In this document: in pieces, positions 55,901 to 64,000 of the stretch
Layout of the letters: every line of letters starts with the position of its first letter
Numbering within the stretch: the first letter of the stretch is position 1
Assembly: GCA_949128115.1 (NCBI GenBank)
Contig: OX421963.1
Location: 76,565,635-76,629,634 of the forward strand
DNA from: Anaspis maculata
Lineage: Eukaryota; Arthropoda; Insecta; Coleoptera; Scraptiidae
Length of the DNA stretch: 64,000 nt
Reading direction: 5' to 3'
Position numbers and translations under genes: made by a program
Notes under the pieces: model-generated
Told to the model about the DNA's origin: nothing
Databases searched by the model: none
The model's input: the letters and a program-made list of their open reading frames with translations, nothing else

Positions 55901-57189
55901 TGACATTATGCACAATACAGTATGCAAGACAACGAAATGAGTGTCGAAACATTACATCTGGATTCTGGACTTCCGTGAGGACTTCCATTGAAAAATCTAG
56001 CTGGTACAAAACAAGTTTCGAAATGTAAGTATTCAAAAAGAAGCCGGAATAATAAGTGGGTAAGAACTTCAAGTGGGAACAGACGAAGTAATCTTTCATT
56101 ATTATCATTTTGTCATAATTCCACTGCATCAAGAAAATACAACTTGCCTGGGCCAAATTGAAAATTCAAGAAATTTCAGCATCGTCTCACTGCTCAAAAT
56201 TTATTTCAGTTCCAGAGGTTGACTTTTTGTACCCACTGTTTTTCCATAAACAGTTCACTAACATCTTTTGGAGCAACGAAAACGCGATCGAAGGACCAAC
56301 TGTTGTGCCTCCATAACTTCAAAATTAAAAGACATAATTTTCCTAACAACTTCCCAGCGCTCTACTACTCCTCCATATTACGCACCTTCAAGATGGTTCG
56401 ACACTTTTAAATCATCCTGTATAGTGCATTTATTTGGAAATAGAGTAAGTGCAAGCAAGCTGACATAGCCGTGTGAAGAAGGGTTGAAGAAAAAATGGAT
56501 TGGTCAAAAAGCTGAGATCAGGGAGCTAGTCTGATCTTGTGGACCATTGTTTTAAATATAGATAAAGAGTATAACTGAGCCGACGAAAATTTTCTAGGAA
56601 AGTACGAACACCGCTGAAGTCTTGGCAGGGTGCAGGACATGGTTGTTAATGACAAGCTTTCTCATTCTCATCACCTCAGCATCTTCGCCTGAGTATTTTA
56701 CAAGTATCAAAACAGTCTTACCTGACAGAAAACTTTCTCAGAAGATCAGGTAACTGATCAGTTTCCAAATTGGTATCAGGATAAGATAAGATCACAAGAT
56801 CGCAAAATAATTATGTCATAGGTCCTTCACAAACAAAAATCCGTCCTGCTACATCAGGACCCATAATTATCATGTCAAAAAGCCACCCAGGATCCTTTAT
56901 AGCTTAAGCATGAAGCTCTTGCAAGATCCGAAGAGAAACTCCATACACCTTTGAATCATATACGGATTTTAGGGTCAGAGGTCAGAGACCGTAAGATTAG
57001 TCGATTTTTGGCAAAATTCCACTGCATTAAAAAAATGGTTTGGAAGCCTCAAATTCTTTAAAAATCGCTTCATTGTACCTATCTGGTGATGCTGGATGAT
57101 CTTCGGAACACTTGATACTATCCACCACAACCATCCAATTCTATAGGATGATCCCAAGAAATCGAATCAAAATGGTTTCGGCACAGTTA
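52951..57189. other. no gene recognised
   Basis: 4.2 kb of AT-rich sequence. ACACCCTGTAG at 52973 and ACACCCTGTATACG at 55253 are the CAGGGTG-type words of dispersed repeats. The segments 54680-54800 and 55460-55620 carry several TAATTA/CTAATT words and a short CTG run (about 55550-55566). Open frames such as 55749-56156 have no domain. No RNA gene seen. Confidence 0.35.
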
Positions 57190-57315
57190 AAGTACATACC
57201 TATACCTTACATTCACGAAGTGGTGCCCAGATGGCACTACTTGCAGACGCCGTATACAGGGTGTTCAATAATGCAAAAAAACACAACTCGTTAACCAAGA
57301 GAGTTGAAGTCATGA
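57190..57315 (+). repeat. dispersed repeat, 5' part of the element B target
   Basis: 57190-57257 is the reverse complement of 21834-21905. From 57247 it reads GCCGTATACAGGGTGTTCAA, which recurs at 59589 and, more diverged, at 33536. The repeat continues beyond element B at 59461. Confidence 0.65.
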
Positions 57316-57324
57316 ATGAAAGTC
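57316..57324. repeat. target-site duplication ATGAAAGTC, left
   Basis: Exact 9-bp match to 59452-59460. The uninterrupted relative at 33541 supports that this is one site split by an insertion. Confidence 0.85.
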
Positions 57325-57465
57325 GATCGGGTAACAGAATATCCCAGCCAAAAATTTCCCGCCACAAATAGCCCGGCAATAATATCCCAACCAAAAATAT
57401 CTCCGCGACAAAATATCCCATGCCAAAAATATACCTGCCAATAATATCCTGGCCAAAAATATCCT
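57325..57465 (+). repeat. terminal inverted repeat of element B, left
   Basis: Aligned with the reverse complement of 59312-59451: shared CCCGGCAATAATATCCCA, CCGCGACAAAATATCCCA and CCAATAATATCC. Confidence 0.85.
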
Positions 57466-57599
57466 TCCGAAAATATCCCAGGCCAAGAATATCATCACCA
57501 ATAATATCCCAGCCAGAAAGACCCTCACCCAAAAACATCCCCGCGATCAAATTTTTCAACCTGAAAATATCGCAAGAAGGTAACAGCATCTAACGGCCA

Positions 57600-57795
57600 C
57601 CGGATCTAGGAAAAATCGTCCTCTGCAAAACGTCTCCGGAAAAAATGTCCCCCACAATACACCCGTGGAAATTACGTCCCCGGAAAAAAAAGTCTCAAGG
57701 AAAAGACGTCCCAGGGAAAATACACCCCTAGGAAAATACGTCCTCGGGAAAAAAGGTCTTCCGGAAGAGACGTCCCTGGAAAAATACGTCTTCCT
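57600..57795 (+). repeat. phrase repeat, GGAAAAATACGTCCC type
   Basis: About ten imperfect repeats of a 17 to 20-bp phrase with CCGGAAAA...GTCCC. It has no inverted partner at the other end of element B. Confidence 0.7.
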
Positions 57796-57819
57796 TCTGG
57801 ATTACTCTGGATACTCACT

Positions 57820-58700
57820 CTGATGAGCTTCTTTGTGTCGTCATATTACTCCCGAAATTCCAGTGGAGACTATCTCTTGTGTCCTTCATGTGTGTGCTCA
57901 GCAGGGCTTCAAACAATATCAAAGACACCAGGGGGCCCAGTGAAGCTTCATAGCTGGACAAAACATGAAGGCAAAAGAGGGGGTTACTGGTACTCTGAAA
58001 GCCAATAAAAAGCTAAGTGGGCTAATTAGAACTCCATACTACACATGAGGACACAAGAGGGTCCAATAGAGATCCGAATGCTACGGAAAAATGCAAGGCA
58101 GTAAGGCCTCAAACGATACCGAGGACACAAGGGGGCCCAATGGAGCTTTATATAACAATGAAGGGAAAAGGGGGCTTACTGGTACTCTGGAAGCCAATAA
58201 AAACATAGGTGGGCCAATTTAGGCTCCATCTCGGGCTCTGTACCACACTTGAGGGCACAAGGGGGCCCGAATATCACATCAATGCACAAGGCGCTTACTT
58301 ATGCTCCAAAAGTCTCGGAAAGATGTAAGGGGGCTCAGCAGGGCTTCAAAAGACATTGAAAAAAATAAGGGGGCCAAATGGAGCTCTGGATAGCAAGCAG
58401 GCAACAGAGGGCTCACTGGAATTCTGATAGCTATGAAAAAACACAAGAGGGCTAACTAGGGTTCCAAACTACACTTCAGGCACAAGGGGCTCGATATAGC
58501 GTCAAAAGCCATAGAAAAGCTATAAAGGAGGCCCAATTGATCTATAATGAAAGAAGGCAAAGGGGGTCGATGGAATTTTGATAGCGAATTTGGGGCCAAA
58601 TATCACATAAAGGCACAAGGGGCTCACTAGTGTTCGGAAAGCCTCGGAAAAGTGCCAAGGGGCTCAACGAAGCTTCGAACGGTATTGAAGACACAAGGTG
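57820..58700 (-). repeat. degenerate minisatellite, cluster 5 (inside element B, inverted)
   Basis: On the plus strand it shows GGGGGCCCAATGGAGCTT, GACACAAGGGGGC and GGGGCTCA phrases. These are the reverse complement of the GAGCCC / TTGTGTCTTC phrases of clusters 1, 2 and 4. Confidence 0.8.
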
Positions 58701-59157
58701 GGCCGGAAGTTTTGTTTTTTGTCATAAATTGAAAACCGCTGGAAGTTTTCGGAGACTTTTTGCGCATGTCCATTGAAACTTTTAGGGCTTTTCAATGACA
58801 TATCTCTCAGTGTTGTGCAGTGTAAAAAAAAAATTGCCTAAAATTTTGAGGTGCCTCCGTACTCAGAGTTTTGGTGAAGTAGTTTTATCAACATATCAAA
58901 TTTGATCAGAAAACTCAGCTGAATCCAACGGTCTTTACCGCAACTCGATAGCCTCAACGGATCTTGAGAAAAATGGGAGTGGACATCTTTTTTGAATGAC
59001 CCTATACAATATATCTATGAAGTATATAGATTTTATCTGTATATCTATTTTTTTTTCAATTACAATTTCATAAACTTTTACAACAAAATTAGGGCCCCTA
59101 ATCGGTCTCATGCCTGTATCGGGGGCCGAAATATCTGAATATATATTCTATAATATA

Positions 59158-59290
59158 CTGGGTGTTTATAAATGTCTGTTATCATATCGCCTTTGGAATC
59201 TCCTATCACTCTTTCAAATCGTGCCTTTCACCGCGACTTTTGGCCTGACCAAAGCCTGCCGCGATCGCACAGACATTTATAAACACCCGG
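59158..59290. mobile_element. 133-bp MITE nested in element B, Tc1/mariner-like
   Basis: Ends CTGGGTGTTTATAAATGTCT and, in reverse complement, CCGGGTGTTTATAAATGTCT, flanked by TA on both sides (59156-59157 and 59291-59292). TA flanks are the mark of Tc1/mariner-type transposition. No coding capacity. Confidence 0.75.
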
Positions 59291-59311
59291 TATCATCTTT
59301 ATTCTTGCCCG

Positions 59312-59451
59312 GGGACATTATTGGAGGGGATATTATTGACAGCGATATTTCTGACTGGGATATTTTGTCGCGGGGATATCTTTGGCTGGGATATTATTGC
59401 CGGGATATTTGTGGTGGGATATTTTTGACCGAAATATTTTGTCGCCGCACT
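59312..59451 (-). repeat. terminal inverted repeat of element B, right
   Basis: In reverse complement it starts AGTGCGGCGACAAAATATTT and continues with CCCGGCAATAATATCCCAGC. Confidence 0.85.
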
Positions 59452-59460
59452 ATGAAAGTC
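59452..59460. repeat. target-site duplication ATGAAAGTC, right
   Basis: Partner of 57316-57324. Confidence 0.85.
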
Positions 59461-60230
59461 ACCATGTAGATACACAATTCAATTATTGCTTGTTAAGATA
59501 AAAAAAAACACGTCTCCATATCTTGAGCCGTTCCTGAAAAATCCTGAAATTGGTTGTCAGTTTAATAGAAATCGACATTTTTCCAGGCGCCGTATACAGG
59601 GTGTTCAATAATGCAAAAATTTTAAGTTGATGACCGGAATTCAGTCGAGTTGAACATACTTCAGTAATATAATGCAACAACTAACTTCGTACTTATTTTC
59701 AGCCACTTTTTACCCCTCTTTGTCGTTCAGAGCTGGAATTAAGTTTGAAATAAATTAAGTGGAAATGTCCTATTAGTACTTGGAGTGCACTTAGCGTCGA
59801 ATAATTTGATGCAACACAACAGGTGGGCAATTATTATTATATTGTTTTTCCCGAGCCTGATGCGTTAAATTAAATGCATGACATGACATTGAGACTTTTA
59901 TGTCGTGTGATATTGACGATAATGATGCTGCTAAACTAAACAACACTGCGAAGATACAAATTCCTCGGCCATAAACACAAGAATACTTGAGTGCTTTCCT
60001 AATTTTCCTCTTAGGTATAATCACGTGCCTACGCATAATATACTACATTTCCAATTTCAGAGCAAATTTCCAGGACTTTTTGTAAGTGGTAGAGAATGCC
60101 AACTTCTAGTGGAAAATGTTGAGCTGGAATACCTGGAATTACAAAATTTCATATTGTCGGTGGAATTTGCTGTAATGGCCATTCCAAGAGTGCGGATGCG
60201 AAAACGTATGTGCACGTAGCTGATATTATG
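59461..60230. other. end of the dispersed repeat, then no gene
   Basis: 59461-59580 (ATCTTGAGCCGTTCCTGAAA and following) is the continuation of the repeat split by element B. GCCGTATACAGGGTGTTCAA at 59589 starts another copy. After 59700 I see nothing recognisable. Confidence 0.45.
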
Positions 60231-60238
60231 TGTGGTGT
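60231..60238. repeat. target-site duplication TGTGGTGT, left
   Basis: Exact 8-bp match to 61487-61494. Confidence 0.85.
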
Positions 60239-61486
60239 TAGTATATTGGAAATAGAATATCTGCTGGAATTAAGTCAAACAAAAACGATTTTTTCACCAT
60301 GGCTAGCTTTCAGTTCCCTCTTCAACATATCAAAAGTCCTCAACTCTGGGACTGCTACAAATTAGTAAACAGGGTGAAAGTTTATTATTTTTCCTTACTT
60401 TTTTTTCTTTCTTGAAAAACTGATGACTGAAAAAAACGATTTTAGGCTGGTTTGATAGGCCATAGTCTTCCAATAAACATATAAAAAATATACCACCCAG
60501 CCACTGCTGTGTATCAAGTTACAGGGTGAAAACTATTTTTCATCTCCAATTTTGTTTCTTGGTGGAACTGATTTAGATTGAAGCCGGTTCCAGTTCTTTT
60601 GCAAGCTTATAATGTCATACTGAACATACAAAAAGGATATATCTCTGCAATTTCTGCTTTTCAATTTACAGGGTGAAAAGTCATTTTCACGTTTCAAATT
60701 TTTTCTTGGTGAAATTGGCTCACACAACAATTGCGACTGATTTTTCTGTAAACTTGAAGTTTCTAGTCAAACATATCAAAATAATACATTCCTACTACAG
60801 CTACGTTTTTTTTTTATAAATTTAAATGTTTGGGTACCTTCGGGTATATTGCATCAAAAATTCAAAAAATCTTGGAACGCAACCAAACATTCAAATTAGT
60901 AAATAAAAAAGTAGCTGTAGCAGAAATGTATTATTTTTATATGTTTGACTAGAAACCTCAAATTTACAGAAAAACCAGTCGCAATTGTTTTGTGAGCCGA
61001 TTTCATCAAGAAAAAAATTGAAACGTGAAAATGACTTTTCACCCTGTAAATTGGGAAGTAGCAGATGTAGAGATGTGTCCTTTTTATATGTTCAGTATGA
61101 CACTATAAGCTTGCAAAAGAACTGGAACCGGCTTCAATCTAGATCAGTTTCACCAAGAAAAAAAAATTGAAGATGAAAAATAGTTTTCACCCTGTAACTT
61201 GATACGCAGCAGTTGCTGGGTGGTATATTTTTCATATGTTTATTGGAAGACTATGGCCTATCAAACTAGCCTGAAACCGTTATTTTTGGTAATCAGTTTC
61301 TCAAGAAAAAAATAAAGTAGAGAAAAATAATAAACTTTCACCCTGTATACTGATTTGTAGCAGTCGCAGAGTTGAGGACTTTTGATATGTTGAAGAAGAG
61401 ACTGTAAGCTTGCATTGGTGGAAAAATCGTTTTTGTTTGAATTAATTCCAGCAAAGCACCTATTTTTTTCTATTTCCAATATACTA
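60239..61486. mobile_element. foldback element, 1.25 kb near-complete palindrome
   Basis: The two halves (about 60239-60835 and 60880-61486) are inverted copies almost to the centre. The outermost bases TAGTATATTGGAAATAGA match on both ends and an exact 8-bp duplication flanks them. Each arm is itself made of about 150-bp tandem units: ACAGGGTGAAA occurs at about 60370, 60521 and 60669, with the mirror TTTCACCCTGT in the other arm. ACATATCAAAA-like and TTTCTTGGTGAAACTG-like words recur in each unit. There is no coding capacity. An 8-bp duplication points to a transposase of hAT or similar type acting in trans. Confidence 0.85.
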
Positions 61487-61494
61487 TGTGGTGT
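61487..61494. repeat. target-site duplication TGTGGTGT, right
   Basis: Partner of 60231-60238. Confidence 0.85.
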
Positions 61495-62306
61495 GTCCGG
61501 CGTCTTTTAGTAGGTCGCCTGCTGCAGTAAGTTATGCCCCGGCATGAAATTGTTCAAATGGGTGAGTACATTAAACAAATGCGAATGTTTGTGTGAGTGT
61601 GTGTGGGAAGTTTGCATGAAAATTTATGTGCAAAACCCATTTTTATTGCCACGTAACGATGTGATAATTGCATAGCCGAGTTTCATGCAAATTTAATGTA
61701 TGGCGCGCATCCACATGCAAATTGTCGATGGTGGCAGATAGATACGACAACTGTGCGCAATTGATAAGAGAAACTGAAGCAGCCGAGGGGATCGATAGAC
61801 AGTTGAAAAATCTGTATGGTCACAAGATCGAGTATAGGAGTGTTGCGCAGACCAAAATCCATTAGGATACTGGTTTCATGGTTCACCATTGAGCATGCTC
61901 TTGTCCGAATTTGCTAGAATAATTTCTTGGACTTTTCTAGAACTTCAAAAATTATTCGATCAAAAAGAGTGCACTGATTCACGAAATTTCAGTTTGAAGG
62001 ACCTTAAAACTCAGGAGTCCTACAGAAGTTTTCCTGTTCTACCAATTTCTTTGCTTGTAGAAAGATTAATTACGCCACATTATATGATTATATATCAGTT
62101 TGAAGCAAAGTACATAAGTGGATAAAACATCAACATAACATCACAGAACAATAACAAGATTTACCTTTACCCAAGAAATTGAAACATGCCTGACTCACGC
62201 AACCCGCAGCGACAAGAATTCTTGAAGAGGATAAAAACAATTTTTTTTTTCAGACAATTCGTTTTACTCCACGCGTATAAGCACATAGAGGCAAGTTTTT
62301 CACTTC
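61495..62306. other. no gene recognised
   Basis: AT-rich, short frames only; a GTGTGAGTGTGTG run near 61593. The final part before 62307 may be the 3' UTR of the LINE fragment that follows on the minus strand. Confidence 0.35.
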
Positions 62307-62852
62307 TCATGAAAGCTTGTTGTACAAATCAAGATTCAATAAGTTTTTCTTCAATTTGGTAAGGCGATACCGCGGCAAAACTACTTTATCACCCCCACGA
62401 GTATTGTACTGATGATTATCACTATGCAGTATCAATGACTCGCGAATTGCATGGATCTCCACAAGTGACTGGTGAATGAACAAAGACGGCAATGTCATTA
62501 TACCATACTTGATCAAATGTGGTCTGCAGTGGTCAAAAGGGCCAACCTCAGCCAGCAGTCTGACGGCTCTCTTCTAAAGGCGGAAAATTTGAATAGCATC
62601 GCCTGAATTTCCCCAGAGAACGAGCCCATATGAAATGTGAGAGTGGAAGAGAACGAAGTACACAGACTTCAATATTTCAAGGCTGACTGAGGTTCTAAGC
62701 TGCCTTAGAACAAAAAGAACACTAGATAACTCACCACTCAACCCCCTAACATGAGCTGACCACGTCAGAGCATCATCAAGAGTGACACCCAGTAACCTAC
62801 AGGTCTTCCCGGAAGTGAATCCAGCTGTAATTCCTCTTCTTCGCCGCAACAC
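62307..62852 (-). pseudogene. LINE polymerase C-terminal fragment
   Basis: The minus-strand frame has RLLGVTLDDALTWSAHVRGL, VLRQLRTSVSLEILKSVYFV and SHISYGLVLWGNSGDAIQIF. It then has one TAG (62574-62576) and continues in frame with KRAVRLLAEVGPFDHC and YNTRGGDKVVLP, ending LYNKLS at 62307. This is the region from just after the catalytic core to the C-terminus. It resembles the outer LINE at 49155 in order (YGLVLWG against YGI...LWGA; YNTRG against HNTRN) but is clearly diverged. The catalytic box is missing. Confidence 0.8.
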
Positions 62853-63043
62853 TTTTCACTCCTATTGAATAGCGTGTATCTATCGCATAGTAATATAAGT
62901 AGAGTAAGAGTAAGTTCCAGAGCTGCACATTCTGGATCTCAGATGGCCTGGAAAGCAAGAATCGAGAGAAACATTTGTTCAAATTCCCAAGGGTGGTTCA
63001 ACGGTTCGATATTCTCAACGTTTCCACTCGACGCACAGTCGAG

Positions 63044-64000
63044 ATGGCGGACGAGAACCAAAGCATATTTGGTTGCTGCGGCTACAAATCCAAAACTTAT
63101 TTATATGTGTGCTCAACCTGTTACGGAGTTTTCCACAGAAGCTGCACCCAGAAGAGTAAAGGAGGAACGAAGTTTATTCGTGCCAATATTATCCAATGCC
63201 GAACCTGTGGCAAGAAGGAGATTGAGACAAAAACAACGGATGACACAAACGACGAGAGCACTGAAGATCGTGATCGATGACCAGAGGAAGACAAAGCATA
63301 GTGGGTGGAGAGGGACCACGAACTGTTTGTTGAAAATTCGGAGCGAATGGAAGCCAAATTAAGCCAGGTGATGAATGAGAAAAAATGAATAATTAATGCA
63401 TTGATCGAACAGCTGGAAACACACAAGAAATTCGGAGATAAGACTATCGAAACAGAAGCAACACAAACGCAGAACGCCGACAATAACAAATACTACACTG
63501 GGCAAACAAATAATGACCGCCAAGACTCCGGAAATTTCCAGAACTGCCATCAGCGCAAATCAATAATTCGACATATGGGAGACAGGCTGACGCTGTCGGA
63601 TAGGTTTCTAGAACAGCAGGAGGGGAGAGTTGCTGAACTGAAGGAAACAATTGGCCTCCTGCAGCAATAAAAGAACAACGATCGTGCAACATCAGGATAT
63701 GATAATCCAGGAAAATCAGAAGACATGCGGCAGTCCCAGAGCGCAGAAAGCAACGATGACGCCGCAATGAAAAGCGCAGGTGCAGTTCTGGAAAACTGTA
63801 GCGAGTCCAAAGAAACCAATAAAAATCCACGATCAAGAAAGCCACGACTGTTGATTATGGGCGACAGAAATGGTTACAACTACCGCGAACTCTTTAAAGA
63901 AGCAACTTCGAGCAAATTTGACATAAACTTGCAAAGTGTAGAGAGGGATGACTTTGAAAGCATCACTTCGTCTCATGATAAGCTATCAGCAGGCTTCAAC
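63044..64000 (+). pseudogene. LINE-type ORF1 with zinc finger, four in-frame stops, runs off the window
   Basis: From ATG 63044 one frame stays readable to the window end apart from four stops: TGA 63278, TAG 63299, TGA 63386 and TAA 63668. The N-terminus (CCGYKSKTYLYVCSTC, HRSC, IIQCRTCG) has the cysteine/histidine spacing of a PHD-like finger, known from ORF1 proteins of some insect LINEs. Then come a charged coiled-coil-like part (DRFLEQQEGRVAELKETIGL) and RKPRLLIMGDRNGYNYRELF, in the position of an esterase-like (SGNH) domain whose usual GDS motif would here read GDR. ORF1 proteins bind LINE RNA. The second ORF, with the polymerase, would lie beyond 64000. The assignment is by domain style. 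Confidence 0.65.

Larger units (their letters stand above)
57325..59451. mobile_element. element B: 2.13 kb non-autonomous TIR element, MULE-like candidate
   Basis: Terminal inverted repeats of about 140 bp (57325-57465 and 59312-59451) align to the last base next to an exact 9-bp duplication. They consist of reiterated AATATCCC, GCCAAAAATAT and CCGCGACAAAATATCCC phrases. Inside from left to right: more AATATCCC phrases to 57560, a second phrase block (57600-57795, GGAAAAATACGTCCC type), the minisatellite, about 450 bp of other sequence, and a nested 133-bp MITE. Length, duplication size and layout equal those of element A, although the terminal sequences are unrelated. There is no transposase frame; assignment to Mutator-like elements is by architecture only. 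Confidence 0.8.

Noticed and set aside
59110..59469. 119-codon frame inside element B
   Set aside because: It crosses a nested MITE and the right terminal repeat; composition follows the repeated GATATT phrases.
1..64000. CRISPR arrays, operons or bacterial defence systems
   Set aside because: Tandem repeats here lack the regular repeat-spacer form and no associated genes exist; the sequence is eukaryotic in character.

Overview
This window looks like a non-coding, transposon-saturated stretch of an arthropod (most likely insect) nuclear genome. It is AT-rich, has no operons or bacterial-type gene packing, and its only long reading frames belong to retroelements: Gypsy-type LTR elements and several non-LTR elements. 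It also holds tRNA-derived SINE-like sequences, many microsatellites and many long inverted repeats. I found no convincing host gene. Two short candidates, an open frame at 10341-10580 and a zinc-finger-like snippet near 33928, are weak. The species cannot be named from the sequence.

Layout. 290-1860: a heavily decayed Gypsy pol. 1960-2790: the first cluster of a degenerate minisatellite that recurs at 8330, 23320, 25860 and 57820. 9552-11056: a 1.5 kb element whose ends begin CACAGTG, flanked by a 5-bp duplication (Transib/RAG-like candidate), with a 119-bp tandem repeat and a small ORF inside. 18098-21281: an old Gypsy copy whose protease has been joined to the integrase C-terminus by an internal deletion. 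21446-21654: a SINE with an exact 11-bp target-site duplication. 22158-23240: hairpin-forming repeats. 24388-28053: a non-LTR element split by a 2.3 kb inverted-repeat element (A), which is itself split by a 146-bp MITE. 28079-29262, 32467-33190 and 37002-38391: long foldback sequences. 40287-47798: a young, nearly intact Gypsy element on the minus strand, with 1.1 kb LTRs and a 4-bp duplication. 48930-52950: an older non-LTR element, minus strand, split by a younger 5'-truncated non-LTR element. 57325-59451: a second inverted-repeat element (B), built like A. 60239-61486: a 1.25 kb palindrome with an exact 8-bp duplication. 62307-64000: a non-LTR fragment, then a decayed ORF1 running off the window end on the opposite strand.

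The genes do not form a host pathway. Only the Gypsy element at 40287 has a nearly complete machinery: Gag, then by -1 frameshift protease, reverse transcriptase, RNase H and integrase, broken by a single stop codon. The strongest candidate for something undescribed is the pair A and B. They have unrelated long terminal inverted repeats made of reiterated short phrases, but similar length, 9-bp duplications and the same internal minisatellite. The second is the CACAGTG-ended element. All coordinates come from reading by eye; no alignment or search was run.
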